Of a stretch of DNA of 45,044 nucleotides, positions 1 to 7,515 are shown piece by piece. Each line of letters opens with the position of its first letter. Positions within the stretch are counted from its first letter, which is position 1. The stretch spans positions 1 through 45,044 of the forward strand of contig CANBDX010000009.1 of NCBI GenBank assembly GCA_947367315.1, written 5' to 3'. The notes under the pieces are model-generated. The model did not search any database and had not been told where the DNA came from. It worked only from the letters and a program-made list of their open reading frames with translations. The position numbers and the translations under genes are program-made. Origin of the DNA: an uncultured Bacteroidales bacterium (lineage in GTDB: Bacteria; Bacteroidota; Bacteroidia; Bacteroidales; UBA932).

Positions 1-18
1 GCTGGAACACCTCCTTTT
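1..18 (+). rRNA. 16S rRNA, extreme 3' end (partial)
   Basis: The window opens inside the 3' terminus of 16S rRNA. Bases 8-17 (CACCTCCTTT) are the anti-Shine-Dalgarno tail, preceded by the helix-45 residue GCTGGAA typical of Bacteroidota. The exact mature end (about base 17-20) is inferred. The spacer that follows contains a 7-bp hairpin at 55-71. Confidence 0.85.
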
Positions 19-97
19 TGGAGCAAGTCATGACACGAGCTTCGCGGTGGATTGCAAGGCTACGAGCCTTGTACAGTGAGAAGTCTTTTTAATATAC

Positions 98-171
98 AGT
101 CCCGTAGCTCAGTTGGTTAGAGCACTACACTGATAATGTAGGGGTCAGCAGTTCAAGTCTGCTCGGGACTA
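98..171 (+). tRNA. tRNA-Ile (anticodon GAT)
   Basis: A full cloverleaf can be drawn. The acceptor stem is AGTCCCG (98-104) with CGGGACT (164-170), and the discriminator base is A171. The anticodon stem is CTACA/TGTAG around a loop with GAT at 132-134. The T arm contains GTTCAAG. CCA is not encoded (the next bases are CA). It lies in the usual 16S spacer position, about 80 bases after the 16S end. Confidence 0.97.
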
Positions 172-190
172 CAAGTTCTTAAAAATTCTT

Positions 191-267
191 GGGGGTATAG
201 CTCAGTTGGCTAGAGCACCTGCTTTGCAAGCAGGGGGTCGTCGGTTCGACTCCGACTATCTCCACCA
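191..267 (+). tRNA. tRNA-Ala (anticodon TGC)
   Basis: The acceptor stem pairs GGGGGTA (191-197) with TATCTCC (257-263). The discriminator is A264, followed by CCA at 265-267. The anticodon stem-loop reads CCTGC-TTTGCAA-GCAGG with anticodon TGC, and the T loop is GGTTCGACT. It sits 19 bases after tRNA-Ile, as in a standard Bacteroidota 16S-23S spacer, but a terminator rather than 23S follows. Confidence 0.97.
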
Positions 268-269
268 CG

Positions 270-308
270 AACCCATTCAGAATCACTTCTGAGTGGGTTT
301 TTCTTTTT
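270..308 (+). terminator. Strong rho-independent terminator directly after tRNA-Ala
   Basis: A 13-bp stem pairs bases 270-282 with 287-299, with one G-T wobble and a 4-base loop. It is followed by a T-rich tract (298-308, TTTTTCTTTTT overlapping the stem end). It starts three bases after the CCA of tRNA-Ala, so transcription from the 16S promoter should end here. Confidence 0.88.
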
Positions 309-392
309 CCCCCCCGGTTGTTTTGTATTCTATCCCTGAAATCGCTCATTTTCCCGGACAGTAGGAATAGCAAACATAACTGCCACAGTATT

Positions 393-465
393 AACTACTT
401 ATGTATATAGACCTGCGGCAATTGTCACAGGTCTATATGCGTAATCGTAAGAATATCAAGTAGTT
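393..465. repeat. Nested inverted repeat (8-bp outer, 11-bp inner arms)
   Basis: The outer arms AACTACTT (393-400) and AAGTAGTT (458-465) are perfect complements. The inner arms ATATAGACCTG (405-415) and CAGGTCTATAT (428-438) are perfect complements as well. There is no T-tract on either side, so this is not an ordinary terminator. Function unknown. Confidence 0.75.
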
Positions 466-486
466 GAGTGATTTTGCCTCATTTTC

Positions 487-526
487 TTGTGTCGCGGTGC
501 AAACTGTACTGAGCACCGCGACACAA
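487..526. repeat. Perfect 14-bp inverted repeat, GC-rich
   Basis: The arms TTGTGTCGCGGTGC (487-500) and GCACCGCGACACAA (513-526) are perfect complements around a 12-base loop. The stem is very stable. No T-tract follows on either strand. It could be an extragenic palindrome, a protein-binding site or part of a small RNA; the sequence does not decide. Confidence 0.8.
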
Positions 527-566
527 CAACAAAATTTATCAACCTACCTTTTCAGTTGATCCACAA

Positions 567-603
567 TTTCCATCCGGAAAATCGGCTATTTCCCGGACGG
601 AAA
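567..603 (-). repeat. 16-bp imperfect inverted repeat
   Basis: The arms 567-582 and 588-603 match at 14 of 16 positions around a 5-base loop. The two mismatches are A-C on the plus strand and so G-U on the minus-strand transcript. An RNA read from the minus strand (downstream of recQ) would therefore form a fully paired 16-bp stem. No T-tract follows. Confidence 0.6.
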
Positions 604-839
604 CGGCACAAGGCAGGCATAGCGAACGATATGCATGGTCCGGGAACCTTCGCAGTGAGCGCAGCCTGTTTTGAGGAGCTGGATGGCGTATTTGCCAACT
701 GCGTTGTTCTGCACTACTGCACCACCGGATTTGAGTATCCCTGTTTTTGTAATCGTTGGAATAGTCCGTAATTTCTGCAAAATAACGGTGTAAGAGAGAT
801 AGCCGGGCTTTTTTTGGGGTGGGGAGATAGTCCTTCGTA

Positions 840-3044
840 TCAGTTGGCCACCTCGCATAGGAACTTTATGCGTACGAGGCGCACTTCCTGTTCGTCGTAG
901 TCGCTTCCGAGCTCTTCCATGGCTGCTGCGAGGGAGTCGGACTCTGCGTCGTCATGGAAGTAGTCGTAGATGTCGTCCACGATGTCTTCGTCGAGGGTCT
1001 GTTCGATGTAATAATCAAGATTTAGCTTGGTACCCGAGTATACGATGGCTTCTATTTCGTCCAGGAGCTCTTCCATGTCCATGCCCTTGGCATCGGCTAT
1101 ATCCTCCAGAGGGAGCTTGCGGTCCACACTCTGGATGATGAATACCTTGTTCACGGATTTGTTCACTATGGACTTCATCACGAAGTCATCCGGTCTGATG
1201 ATATCGTTTTCCTCTACATATTTTTCTATAAGCTTGAGGAATTCGCGTCCGAATTTCCTTGCTTTTCCTTCTCCGACGCCCTGACAGTTCTTGAGCTCGT
1301 CGATGGTGATAGGATACATGATGGACATGTCTTCCAGCGAAGGGTCTCCGAATATCACCCACGGCTGGAGATTCAGCTTTTTGGCTACATCTCTGCGGAG
1401 ATCCTTGAGCATGGCTAGCAGTCTGTCGTCACCTCCACCGCCTCCTCTTGCCGCTGCAGCAGATGCGGCGAGGTCGTCATCGTCGTCCTCTCCCTCGGCA
1501 AATTCCCTGTCTTCCGTGAGGATTAGCTCGTATGGGTTTGCAAAGAATTCAACCCCTGCAGGAGTCACGGAGATGAGGCCATAGGATTCGATGTCCTTAT
1601 TTAAAAGATGTAGAACAAGTCCCTGATGTATGACTGCACTCCAGAAGCGAACCGAATGGTCCTTGCTGGCACCAAAGAGGTCCAGCTTGTCGTGCTTGTA
1701 GGATTTTATTATGGAATTGACCTCTCCTGCAAGAATGTTTGCAAGGTGCTCGGTCTTGAAATTCTCAGGAAGGCTTTGGATAAGCTCGATTACCGTTGCC
1801 ATTTCCTCCCTGCCGTCGAATGTTTTCTTCGGATGGAGGCAGTTGTCGCATGCGCCGCAGTTCTCTACATTGTAGTCTTCCCCGAAGTAGTTCAGCAGCA
1901 GTTTTCTGCGGCATGAGTTGGATTCGGCATATGCCACGGTCTCCATCAGAAGCTGCTTGCCGATTTCCTGTTCAGCTATAGGCTTGCCCTGCATGAACTT
2001 CTCTAGCTTCTGGATGTCCTTGTAGCTGTAGAATGTTATGCACTCTCCCTCCTTGCCGTCTCTGCCTGCGCGTCCAGTCTCCTGGTAGTAGCCTTCGATA
2101 CTCTTAGGGATGTCGTAATGGATGACGAACCTTACGTCCGGCTTGTCGATTCCCATTCCGAACGCTATTGTGGCCACAATCACATCCACCTCCTCCATCA
2201 GGAACCTGTCCTGGTTGTCGGCTCTTGTCTTGGCGTCAAGTCCGGCATGGTAAGGCGCAGCCTTTATGCCGTTGATGTTCAACAGCTCTGCAAGTTCTTC
2301 CACCTTTTTCCTGCTGAGGCAGTAGATGATGCCGGAGCGTCCCGGATGCTGCTTGATGTATTTAATGATGTCGCGCTTAGGATCCGATTTGTCCCTTATT
2401 TCATAATATAGGTTAGGACGGTTGAATGAAGATTTGAATACGGTTGCATCCGTCATGCCCAGATTGCGGATGATGTCGCTCTGGACCTTCGGAGTAGCCG
2501 TAGCCGTGAGAGCTATGATTGGAGCTGTGCCGATGTCTTCGATTATTGCTCTGATCCTCCTGTATTCCGGACGGAAGTCATGTCCCCATTCGGATATGCA
2601 ATGGGCCTCGTCCACGGCATAGAACGAAATCCTGATTTCCTTCAGCATAGCCACATTTTCCGCCTTGGTAAGCGACTCGGGAGCTACATAAAGTAGCTTG
2701 GTAGCCCCTGACAGCAGGTCTTTACGCACCTCGGCAATCTGCGCCTTGTTCAGAGATGAGTTGAGGAAATGAGCGATTCCGTCATTGCCTGATACGAATC
2801 CTCGGATCGCGTCCACCTGGTTCTTCATAAGTGCGATGAGCGGCGATATGACGATTGCTGTGCCTTCCATGACCAGGGCCGGCAGCTGATAGCACAAGGA
2901 CTTTCCGCCTCCGGTAGGCATCAGCACAAAGGCGTTGTTGCCGTCGGTGAGATGCTTGATTATACGTTCCTGGTCGGCCTTGAATGAGTCGAAACCGAAG
3001 AATTCCTTCAGTTTGGCGTGCAGAATTGGGGAATCTATTTTCAT
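840..3044 (-). CDS. recQ: ATP-dependent DNA helicase RecQ
   Basis: A 3'-5' superfamily 2 DNA helicase acting in recombinational repair. The start at 3044 gives 734 residues beginning MKIDSPILHAKL, like other Bacteroidota RecQ; an in-frame ATG three codons earlier is possible. Walker A TGGGKS is near residue 44 and the DEAH box (VDEAHCISEWG) near 145. ALTATATP and the arginine-rich QETGRAGRDG motif follow. A four-Cys zinc site (CRRK...CGACDNC) lies near 380-405, then the RQC winged helix, an HRDC domain near 540-610, and a long acidic C-terminal extension typical of this phylum. All helicase motifs look intact. It is divergent from the FKBP gene across a 112-base gap. Confidence 0.97.
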   Translation of the reverse strand: MKIDSPILHAKLKEFFGFDSFKADQERIIKHLTDGNNAFVLMPTGGGKSLCYQLPALVMEGTAIVISPLIALMKNQVDAIRGFVSGNDGIAHFLNSSLNKAQIAEVRKDLLSGATKLLYVAPESLTKAENVAMLKEIRISFYAVDEAHCISEWGHDFRPEYRRIRAIIEDIGTAPIIALTATATPKVQSDIIRNLGMTDATVFKSSFNRPNLYYEIRDKSDPKRDIIKYIKQHPGRSGIIYCLSRKKVEELAELLNINGIKAAPYHAGLDAKTRADNQDRFLMEEVDVIVATIAFGMGIDKPDVRFVIHYDIPKSIEGYYQETGRAGRDGKEGECITFYSYKDIQKLEKFMQGKPIAEQEIGKQLLMETVAYAESNSCRRKLLLNYFGEDYNVENCGACDNCLHPKKTFDGREEMATVIELIQSLPENFKTEHLANILAGEVNSIIKSYKHDKLDLFGASKDHSVRFWSAVIHQGLVLHLLNKDIESYGLISVTPAGVEFFANPYELILTEDREFAEGEDDDDDLAASAAAARGGGGGDDRLLAMLKDLRRDVAKKLNLQPWVIFGDPSLEDMSIMYPITIDELKNCQGVGEGKARKFGREFLKLIEKYVEENDIIRPDDFVMKSIVNKSVNKVFIIQSVDRKLPLEDIADAKGMDMEELLDEIEAIVYSGTKLNLDYYIEQTLDEDIVDDIYDYFHDDAESDSLAAAMEELGSDYDEQEVRLVRIKFLCEVAN

Positions 3045-3105
3045 AACCGTCAAATTGGTTTATAAAGTTAAATGAAAAATTTCGACAACTCAAAATATTT
3101 CTTCT

Positions 3106-3113
3106 TATATTTG
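3106..3113 (+). promoter_or_regulatory. -7 box for the FKBP/DUF3127 operon
   Basis: TATATTTG matches the Bacteroidota TAnnTTTG -7 consensus, 44 bases before the start codon at 3157. A clear TTTG -33 box is not present. The leader just before the ATG is A/T-rich, as expected for this phylum. Confidence 0.6.
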
Positions 3114-3156
3114 CGGGCTGATTCGACAATTTTGTAATATTAAAATAGATTTAAAC

Positions 3157-3909
3157 ATGAAAGCAATCAAATTTTTCGCAGCAGCAGCGATTGTATCGGC
3201 ACTCGCTCTCTCATGCAACTCTCAGCCAGATGTAAAGGTTGAGGCTGAACTTCCTACAGCAGCAGAAGTGGATTCAGTAAGCTACCTTATCGGTGTGAAC
3301 TTCGGTTCATTCCTCAAGGGCAACAACTTTGCTGAGGATCTCAAGGAAATCAACATGACTGAAGTTAAGAAGGGTATGCAGGACTTCCTCAAGGCTGAGG
3401 GATCTCCATACGACCAGGATTTCGGTGAGCAGTTCAAGATCAATCCAGACCAGATGGGCCGTATCCTCAACGGATTCATCTCAAAGAAGCAGACTTACAA
3501 GGCTGAGCTCAACCTTGCAAAGGAGAAGGACTTCCTCAAGAAGAACGCTCTCAAGGAGAATGTGGACACAACTGCAAGCGGTCTCCAGTACACAATCATC
3601 GCAGAAGGTGCTGCTGAGAAGGTCGCTCCACAGGATACAGTATGGGTTAATTACAAGGGTACTCTCCTTGACGGAACAGTATTCGATCAGAACGACTCTA
3701 CACAGTTCGTGGCTAACCGCGTGATCAAGGGTTGGACAGAGGGTCTCGGTCTCCTCGGTGAGGGCGGAAAGGCAACTCTCTACATTCCTGCAGAGCTCGC
3801 TTACGGTTCAAGAGGCAACCGCAACATCGAGCCTAACTCTACTCTTATCTTCGATGTAGAGGTTCTCAAGGTCGGCAAGTTCGTTCCAAAGGAAGACAAG
3901 AAGAAGTAA
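3157..3909 (+). CDS. FKBP-type peptidyl-prolyl isomerase lipoprotein
   Basis: A 250-residue FkpA/Mip-like isomerase that should assist folding of exported proteins in the periplasm. The N-terminal signal ends in a lipobox (LALSC, Cys20), so it is predicted to be membrane-anchored. An FKBP_N dimerisation domain covers about 36-130 and the FKBP_C catalytic domain about 143-238. The latter contains VNYKGTLLDGTVFDQ, VIKGWTEGL and IPAELAYGSRG. The C-terminus is lysine-rich. The next gene starts two bases after the stop, so the two are co-transcribed. Confidence 0.95.
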   Translation: MKAIKFFAAAAIVSALALSCNSQPDVKVEAELPTAAEVDSVSYLIGVNFGSFLKGNNFAEDLKEINMTEVKKGMQDFLKAEGSPYDQDFGEQFKINPDQMGRILNGFISKKQTYKAELNLAKEKDFLKKNALKENVDTTASGLQYTIIAEGAAEKVAPQDTVWVNYKGTLLDGTVFDQNDSTQFVANRVIKGWTEGLGLLGEGGKATLYIPAELAYGSRGNRNIEPNSTLIFDVEVLKVGKFVPKEDKKK

Positions 3910-3911
3910 TT

Positions 3912-4376
3912 ATGGCTATGGAGCTTGAGGGCAGGATTGTCCGCAAACTGAATGTGCAGACCGGCACTTCTGCAAGGGGTGCATGGGCCAAGCAGGAGTT
4001 CGTCTTCGAATATCAGGAAGGCAGCTACCCGTCTCAGGTGTGCATGAATGTATGGGGCGAGGACAAGGTCAGGGACCTGGAGAAATATCAGGTCGGCGAC
4101 AAGGTCAAGGTCTCGTTCAATCTCAGCAGCCGTGAGTTCAACGGACGCTGGTACACCGATGTAAGAGCATGGCGCATAGAGCCGGCAGGTCAGGCAGCCC
4201 AGTTTGCCGGAGCAGTGGCTGGCGGTGCTGGTTATGCAGCCGCTCCCGCAGCTCCTCAGCAGGGAGGATATGACTATGCCCAGTCGGCTGGAAGCTATGC
4301 TGCTCCGACAGGTGCGCCGATGCCTTCGGCAGATGACCTCTCCGCTCCGCTTGAAGATGACGACCTCCCGTTCTAG
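3912..4376 (+). CDS. DUF3127 OB-fold-like protein with an SSB-type acidic tip
   Basis: 154 residues. The first ~92 match the Bacteroidota DUF3127 family, a small beta-rich domain (GRIVRKL...KQEFVFEY...GDKVKVSFNLSSRE..GRWYTDVRAWRIE) that I take to be OB-fold-like. A low-complexity Ala/Gly/Gln/Tyr linker (about 95-140) follows, then an acidic end, APLEDDDLPF. This architecture (OB fold, flexible linker, DDD-hydrophobic-Pro-Phe tip) mirrors single-stranded DNA-binding protein, whose tip recruits repair enzymes. Binding to ssDNA is an inference. It lies two bases after the FKBP gene and before a strong terminator. Confidence 0.88.
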   Translation: MAMELEGRIVRKLNVQTGTSARGAWAKQEFVFEYQEGSYPSQVCMNVWGEDKVRDLEKYQVGDKVKVSFNLSSREFNGRWYTDVRAWRIEPAGQAAQFAGAVAGGAGYAAAPAAPQQGGYDYAQSAGSYAAPTGAPMPSADDLSAPLEDDDLPF

Positions 4377-4394
4377 GAAGGCGTCATAGATATA

Positions 4395-4448
4395 CAGGAG
4401 GCTGAATGAAAGTCGCATGACTTCGTTCAGCCTCCTGATTTTGTTCTT
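4395..4448 (+). terminator. Rho-independent terminator of the FKBP/DUF3127 operon
   Basis: The arms 4395-4410 and 4422-4437 form a 16-bp stem with one G-T wobble and an 11-base loop. ATTTTGTTCTT follows. The hairpin starts 18 bases after the DUF3127 stop. Confidence 0.88.
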
Positions 4449-4603
4449 AATGGGCGAAACTTGTGCCGGGCGTGCACACGAATCTACGTCTGAGGGTCTT
4501 CCGTGGCCTGTTGTTGTGCACAGAGGGTAGCGAATACGCCCCCTGTGAACATTTATGTGTAATTGCGAGCAATGCTCAGGAAGGATTGTTTTGGGTGAGA
4601 TTG

Positions 4604-4635
4604 TTGAGGATATCCACTTAAAATATTTATCTTTA
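4604..4635 (+). promoter_or_regulatory. Probable promoter of the PEGA/FGE-like gene
   Basis: TATCTTTA at 4628-4635 is one base off the TAnnTTTG -7 consensus. A TTG at 4604-4606 lies 21 bases upstream, as a -33 box. The start codon is 24 bases downstream of the -7 box. Confidence 0.45.
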
Positions 4636-4659
4636 TGCTTTGAAAAATAACTGCAACTT

Positions 4660-6528
4660 ATGAAGAACATTTTTCGTCTAACTTTTTTGCATGCGCTTCT
4701 TGCATACCTTTTCTCTATTTCCGTCTCAGCCCAGACCGGCGGTACCCAGACATCCGAAGATGGTCGCCCGACATACGGTTTGCTGAATGTTACCGGTTCT
4801 GTTGCTGAAGGTGCGGCAGTGTATGTCGATGACCGGATGGTGGGCAATGTGCCTCTCAATAATTACAAGCTCTCAAGTGGAATTCATACCGTGAAGATCG
4901 TCAAGCCGATGTACCAGAGCTACGAGACCATTGTAGGAGTGAACGAAGGGGCGGTTACGGAAGTGAATCCGGCTCTTGAGGTGGATCCGTCGGCCGCGCC
5001 CGCACCAGCACCTGAAGTCAAGACTGTGGAACAGAATGCACCGCTTCCGGTCCAGACCCCTTCGCGACCGTCATATACTTCTTCCTCTGCGGATAATACT
5101 GCCAGAAAGACATTTAACGTCAATGGTGTCAGCTTCGACATGGTCTTTGTTGATGGAGGCACTTATACCATGGGACAGTATGATTTTGAGAAACATCAGG
5201 TGACGCTTTCCGATTTCTATATGGGAGAGGTTGAGGTCACGCAGGAGCTGTGGAAGGCTGTTATGGGTAATAATCCGGGTAATTATCTACATTATGTAGG
5301 AGACAATAAACCGGTCTGTCGTGTTTCCTGGTATGATTGTCAGGACTTCATAAAGAAACTTAACTCTATGACAGGAGTATCTTTCCGCCTTCCTACCGAG
5401 GCTGAGTGGGAATATGCAGCCAAGGGAGGATGTAAATCAAAAGGCTATAAATATGCAGGAAGTAATAACCTCGATGAAGTTGCATGGCATAAAGGGAACT
5501 CCGGAGACACTACTCACCCGGTGAAGACCAGAAAGTCTAATGAACTTGGACTTTATGATATGTTGGGTAATATATATGAATGGTGTAATGATTGGAGAGA
5601 AGAAGAGAGGGTGTATAAGGATCAGGTTAATCCTCAAGGTCCGTCGTCCGGCACCAAACGTGTATTGCGTGGAGGAGGTTTCTGCTATTCGATAGTTGGA
5701 TGTGATTTTGGATGGGAACAACCCCCAACTGAGAATGCATCCTCTTTCGGCCTTCGACTGGCTCTCTCTGGTTCCGGCAATTCAGATAGATCATCATCGT
5801 CATATTCGTCTTCTTCAAGTGCCCGGAACAGTTCCTATAGCCAGAGTCCGGCCTCATCCCGCAAGGAACACATCAAGGTGAACGGCGTGTCATTCGAGAT
5901 GATTTTTGTGTCAGGAGGCACATATACCATGGGAGAATATGAGCATCAGAAGCATCAGGTGACAGTTTCTGATTTCTATATGGGTGAAACCGAGGTTACT
6001 CAGCAATTGTGGAAGGCTGTGATGGGAAGTAACCCGAGCTACCATGTTGGTGATTTAATGCCTGCCAATTCTGTGTCATGGGATCTATGTCAGGACTTTA
6101 TCCGTAAATTGAATTCTATGACCGGCCGTAGATTCCGTATGCCGACTGAGGCTGAATGGGAATATGCAGCAAGGGGTGGAAATTCTTCCAAGGGCTATAA
6201 ATATGCCGGAAGCGACGTTCTTGATAGAGTCGCATGGTATGGCGGAAATTCTGGTTCGAAACCACATGATGTGAAAGGTAAGGTTCCAAATGAATTGGGC
6301 TTCTATGATATGCTGGGAAATGTTTACGAATGGTGCAGTGACTGGAAGGCAGATTATCCCAAGACGTCTCAATATAATCCTAAAGGCCCTTCAAGTGGTG
6401 AGAAGAAAATCCAGCGAGGCGGTTTTTACAGTAGCTCGGACTCTGTCGTGAAGGCAACATTCAGAAGTAGCGATGAGAGGAACAATTCCGGTTCATGGAA
6501 CGGCCTGCGTCTGGTGATGGAGCCGTAG
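4660..6528 (+). CDS. Secreted PEGA protein with two formylglycine-generating-enzyme-like domains
   Basis: 622 residues. Residues 1-24 are a signal peptide ending SVSA-Q. A PEGA domain (about 40-106, GAAVYVDDRMVGNVPL) and a Pro/Ala linker follow. Two tandem FGE-sulfatase (SUMF1) domains cover about 150-372 and 403-622, joined by a Ser-rich linker. Both repeats keep GGTYTMG, DFYMGE.EVTQ.LWKAVMG, RxPTEAEWEYAA and YDMLGN.YEWC. The first has two Cys late in the domain (GFCYSIVGC) and the second has none there, so a true formylglycine-generating activity is doubtful. More likely the domains are structural or ligand-binding, as in many Bacteroidota T9SS or gliding-type proteins. It is convergent with the PHP gene. 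Confidence 0.92.
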   Translation: MKNIFRLTFLHALLAYLFSISVSAQTGGTQTSEDGRPTYGLLNVTGSVAEGAAVYVDDRMVGNVPLNNYKLSSGIHTVKIVKPMYQSYETIVGVNEGAVTEVNPALEVDPSAAPAPAPEVKTVEQNAPLPVQTPSRPSYTSSSADNTARKTFNVNGVSFDMVFVDGGTYTMGQYDFEKHQVTLSDFYMGEVEVTQELWKAVMGNNPGNYLHYVGDNKPVCRVSWYDCQDFIKKLNSMTGVSFRLPTEAEWEYAAKGGCKSKGYKYAGSNNLDEVAWHKGNSGDTTHPVKTRKSNELGLYDMLGNIYEWCNDWREEERVYKDQVNPQGPSSGTKRVLRGGGFCYSIVGCDFGWEQPPTENASSFGLRLALSGSGNSDRSSSSYSSSSSARNSSYSQSPASSRKEHIKVNGVSFEMIFVSGGTYTMGEYEHQKHQVTVSDFYMGETEVTQQLWKAVMGSNPSYHVGDLMPANSVSWDLCQDFIRKLNSMTGRRFRMPTEAEWEYAARGGNSSKGYKYAGSDVLDRVAWYGGNSGSKPHDVKGKVPNELGFYDMLGNVYEWCSDWKADYPKTSQYNPKGPSSGEKKIQRGGFYSSSDSVVKATFRSSDERNNSGSWNGLRLVMEP

Positions 6529-6543
6529 CCTCAACTCTGATAG

Positions 6544-7395
6544 CTATAGCGCCAGCTGGACAAGGCGGCGGGATTCGTAGTGGGCGGTCCAACGGAAGCC
6601 GAGTGTTTTGAGACGGGCTGCATATTCGTTGAAGCCGGCACCTATGCGGTCAGGGGAGTGGGAGTCTGAGCCGAGGCTGATGATTTCGCCTCCCATGTCA
6701 CGGTAGCGCTTGAGGATTTCGGCGTCGAGGGTAACTTCCCGACCATTGTAGTTCTGGTAACTCTTGGTGTTGATTTCCAGGGCCTTGCCTTCGTGGATGA
6801 TGTATCGGAACATTTCGTCGAGGACGTCGCTGAAGTCGCTGTAGCGCAGGCATGTGACTGGATATGGAGCATAACGGACCACATAGTCGTAATGTCCCAT
6901 TATGTCGAAGTCTTCAAGCCATGTCATCTCCTGCAGTATGGTCTCCAGATAGCGCCCGTAGGCCTGTTTCCAGTCTTTGTCTTCATAATAGCCTCCATAG
7001 AAAGGGTCGGTTCCGTCCAGGTAGTGCACGGATGCTATGACTTGGTCGAAACTGCTGTCTGACAGCTTCTTGCGGATGTCTTCATGATGGTCGCAATGCA
7101 TGCCGATTTCAATGCCTTTAAGAATCCTGATTCCGTTTTTTCCGTCAGTGGAAGTATCTGCGTTGAGCAATACCTGCACCCGTCCGATTTCCTCCTGCTG
7201 TGCCTTGACGTCGAATACTTCAGGCACAAGGTTTTCATATGCAGCTTTCATCGGAGGGACAAAGAAATCGCAATGGTCGGTGAAGGCCAGTCCACCGAGT
7301 CCGGACGCCAATGCTGTCCTTGCTCCATCTTCGATGGAGGCCTTTTTCCCGTCGAATGAGAACTGGCTGTGGTTATGATTGTCGAATAAAACCAT
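6544..7395 (-). CDS. PHP-domain histidinol-phosphatase-like hydrolase
   Basis: 283 residues of the PHP metal-dependent phosphoesterase family (HisK/HisJ type). The metal-ligand motifs are all visible: DNHNHSQFSFD near residue 5, TDHCD near 40, a GIEIG motif, ASVH, a GHYDYV motif, INTKSY and GSDSHSP near the C-terminus. The family includes L-histidinol phosphate phosphatase, the last but one step of histidine synthesis. No other his gene is nearby, so the substrate is inferred from family only. Confidence 0.88.
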   Translation of the reverse strand: MVLFDNHNHSQFSFDGKKASIEDGARTALASGLGGLAFTDHCDFFVPPMKAAYENLVPEVFDVKAQQEEIGRVQVLLNADTSTDGKNGIRILKGIEIGMHCDHHEDIRKKLSDSSFDQVIASVHYLDGTDPFYGGYYEDKDWKQAYGRYLETILQEMTWLEDFDIMGHYDYVVRYAPYPVTCLRYSDFSDVLDEMFRYIIHEGKALEINTKSYQNYNGREVTLDAEILKRYRDMGGEIISLGSDSHSPDRIGAGFNEYAARLKTLGFRWTAHYESRRLVQLAL

Positions 7396-7447
7396 TGCGT
7401 GGGGGAGGTCTAATGAAAAACGGGTGCGAAATTAGTAAAATTTTTCA

Positions 7448-7455
7448 TAATTTTG
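7448..7455 (+). promoter_or_regulatory. -7 box for the DUF308-dnaG-metG operon
   Basis: TAATTTTG fits the TAnnTTTG consensus, 61 bases before the start of the DUF308 gene. No clear -33 box is seen. On the opposite strand TAATTTCG (near 7430) may serve the divergent PHP gene. Confidence 0.5.
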
Positions 7456-7515
7456 CAGATTGTGCGCATGGTGTGTGTAATGGACATGCGGTAATATGTT
7501 TCAGAAACTTGTGAT

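Larger units (their letters stand above)
309..839. other. Gene-free stretch with three inverted repeats
   Basis: I see no convincing gene in these 531 bases. Short open frames exist (for example minus strand 586-858), but they overlap recQ or resemble no family I know. The stretch holds three separate hairpin-forming repeats, at 393-465, 487-526 and 567-603, listed individually. No rRNA sequence is recognisable, so the missing 23S gene has not simply decayed here in a visible way. Confidence 0.7.

Noticed and set aside
586..858. Minus-strand open frame of 90 codons next to recQ
   Set aside because: It overlaps the recQ end, has no recognisable domain, and covers the third inverted repeat. 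Probably chance.
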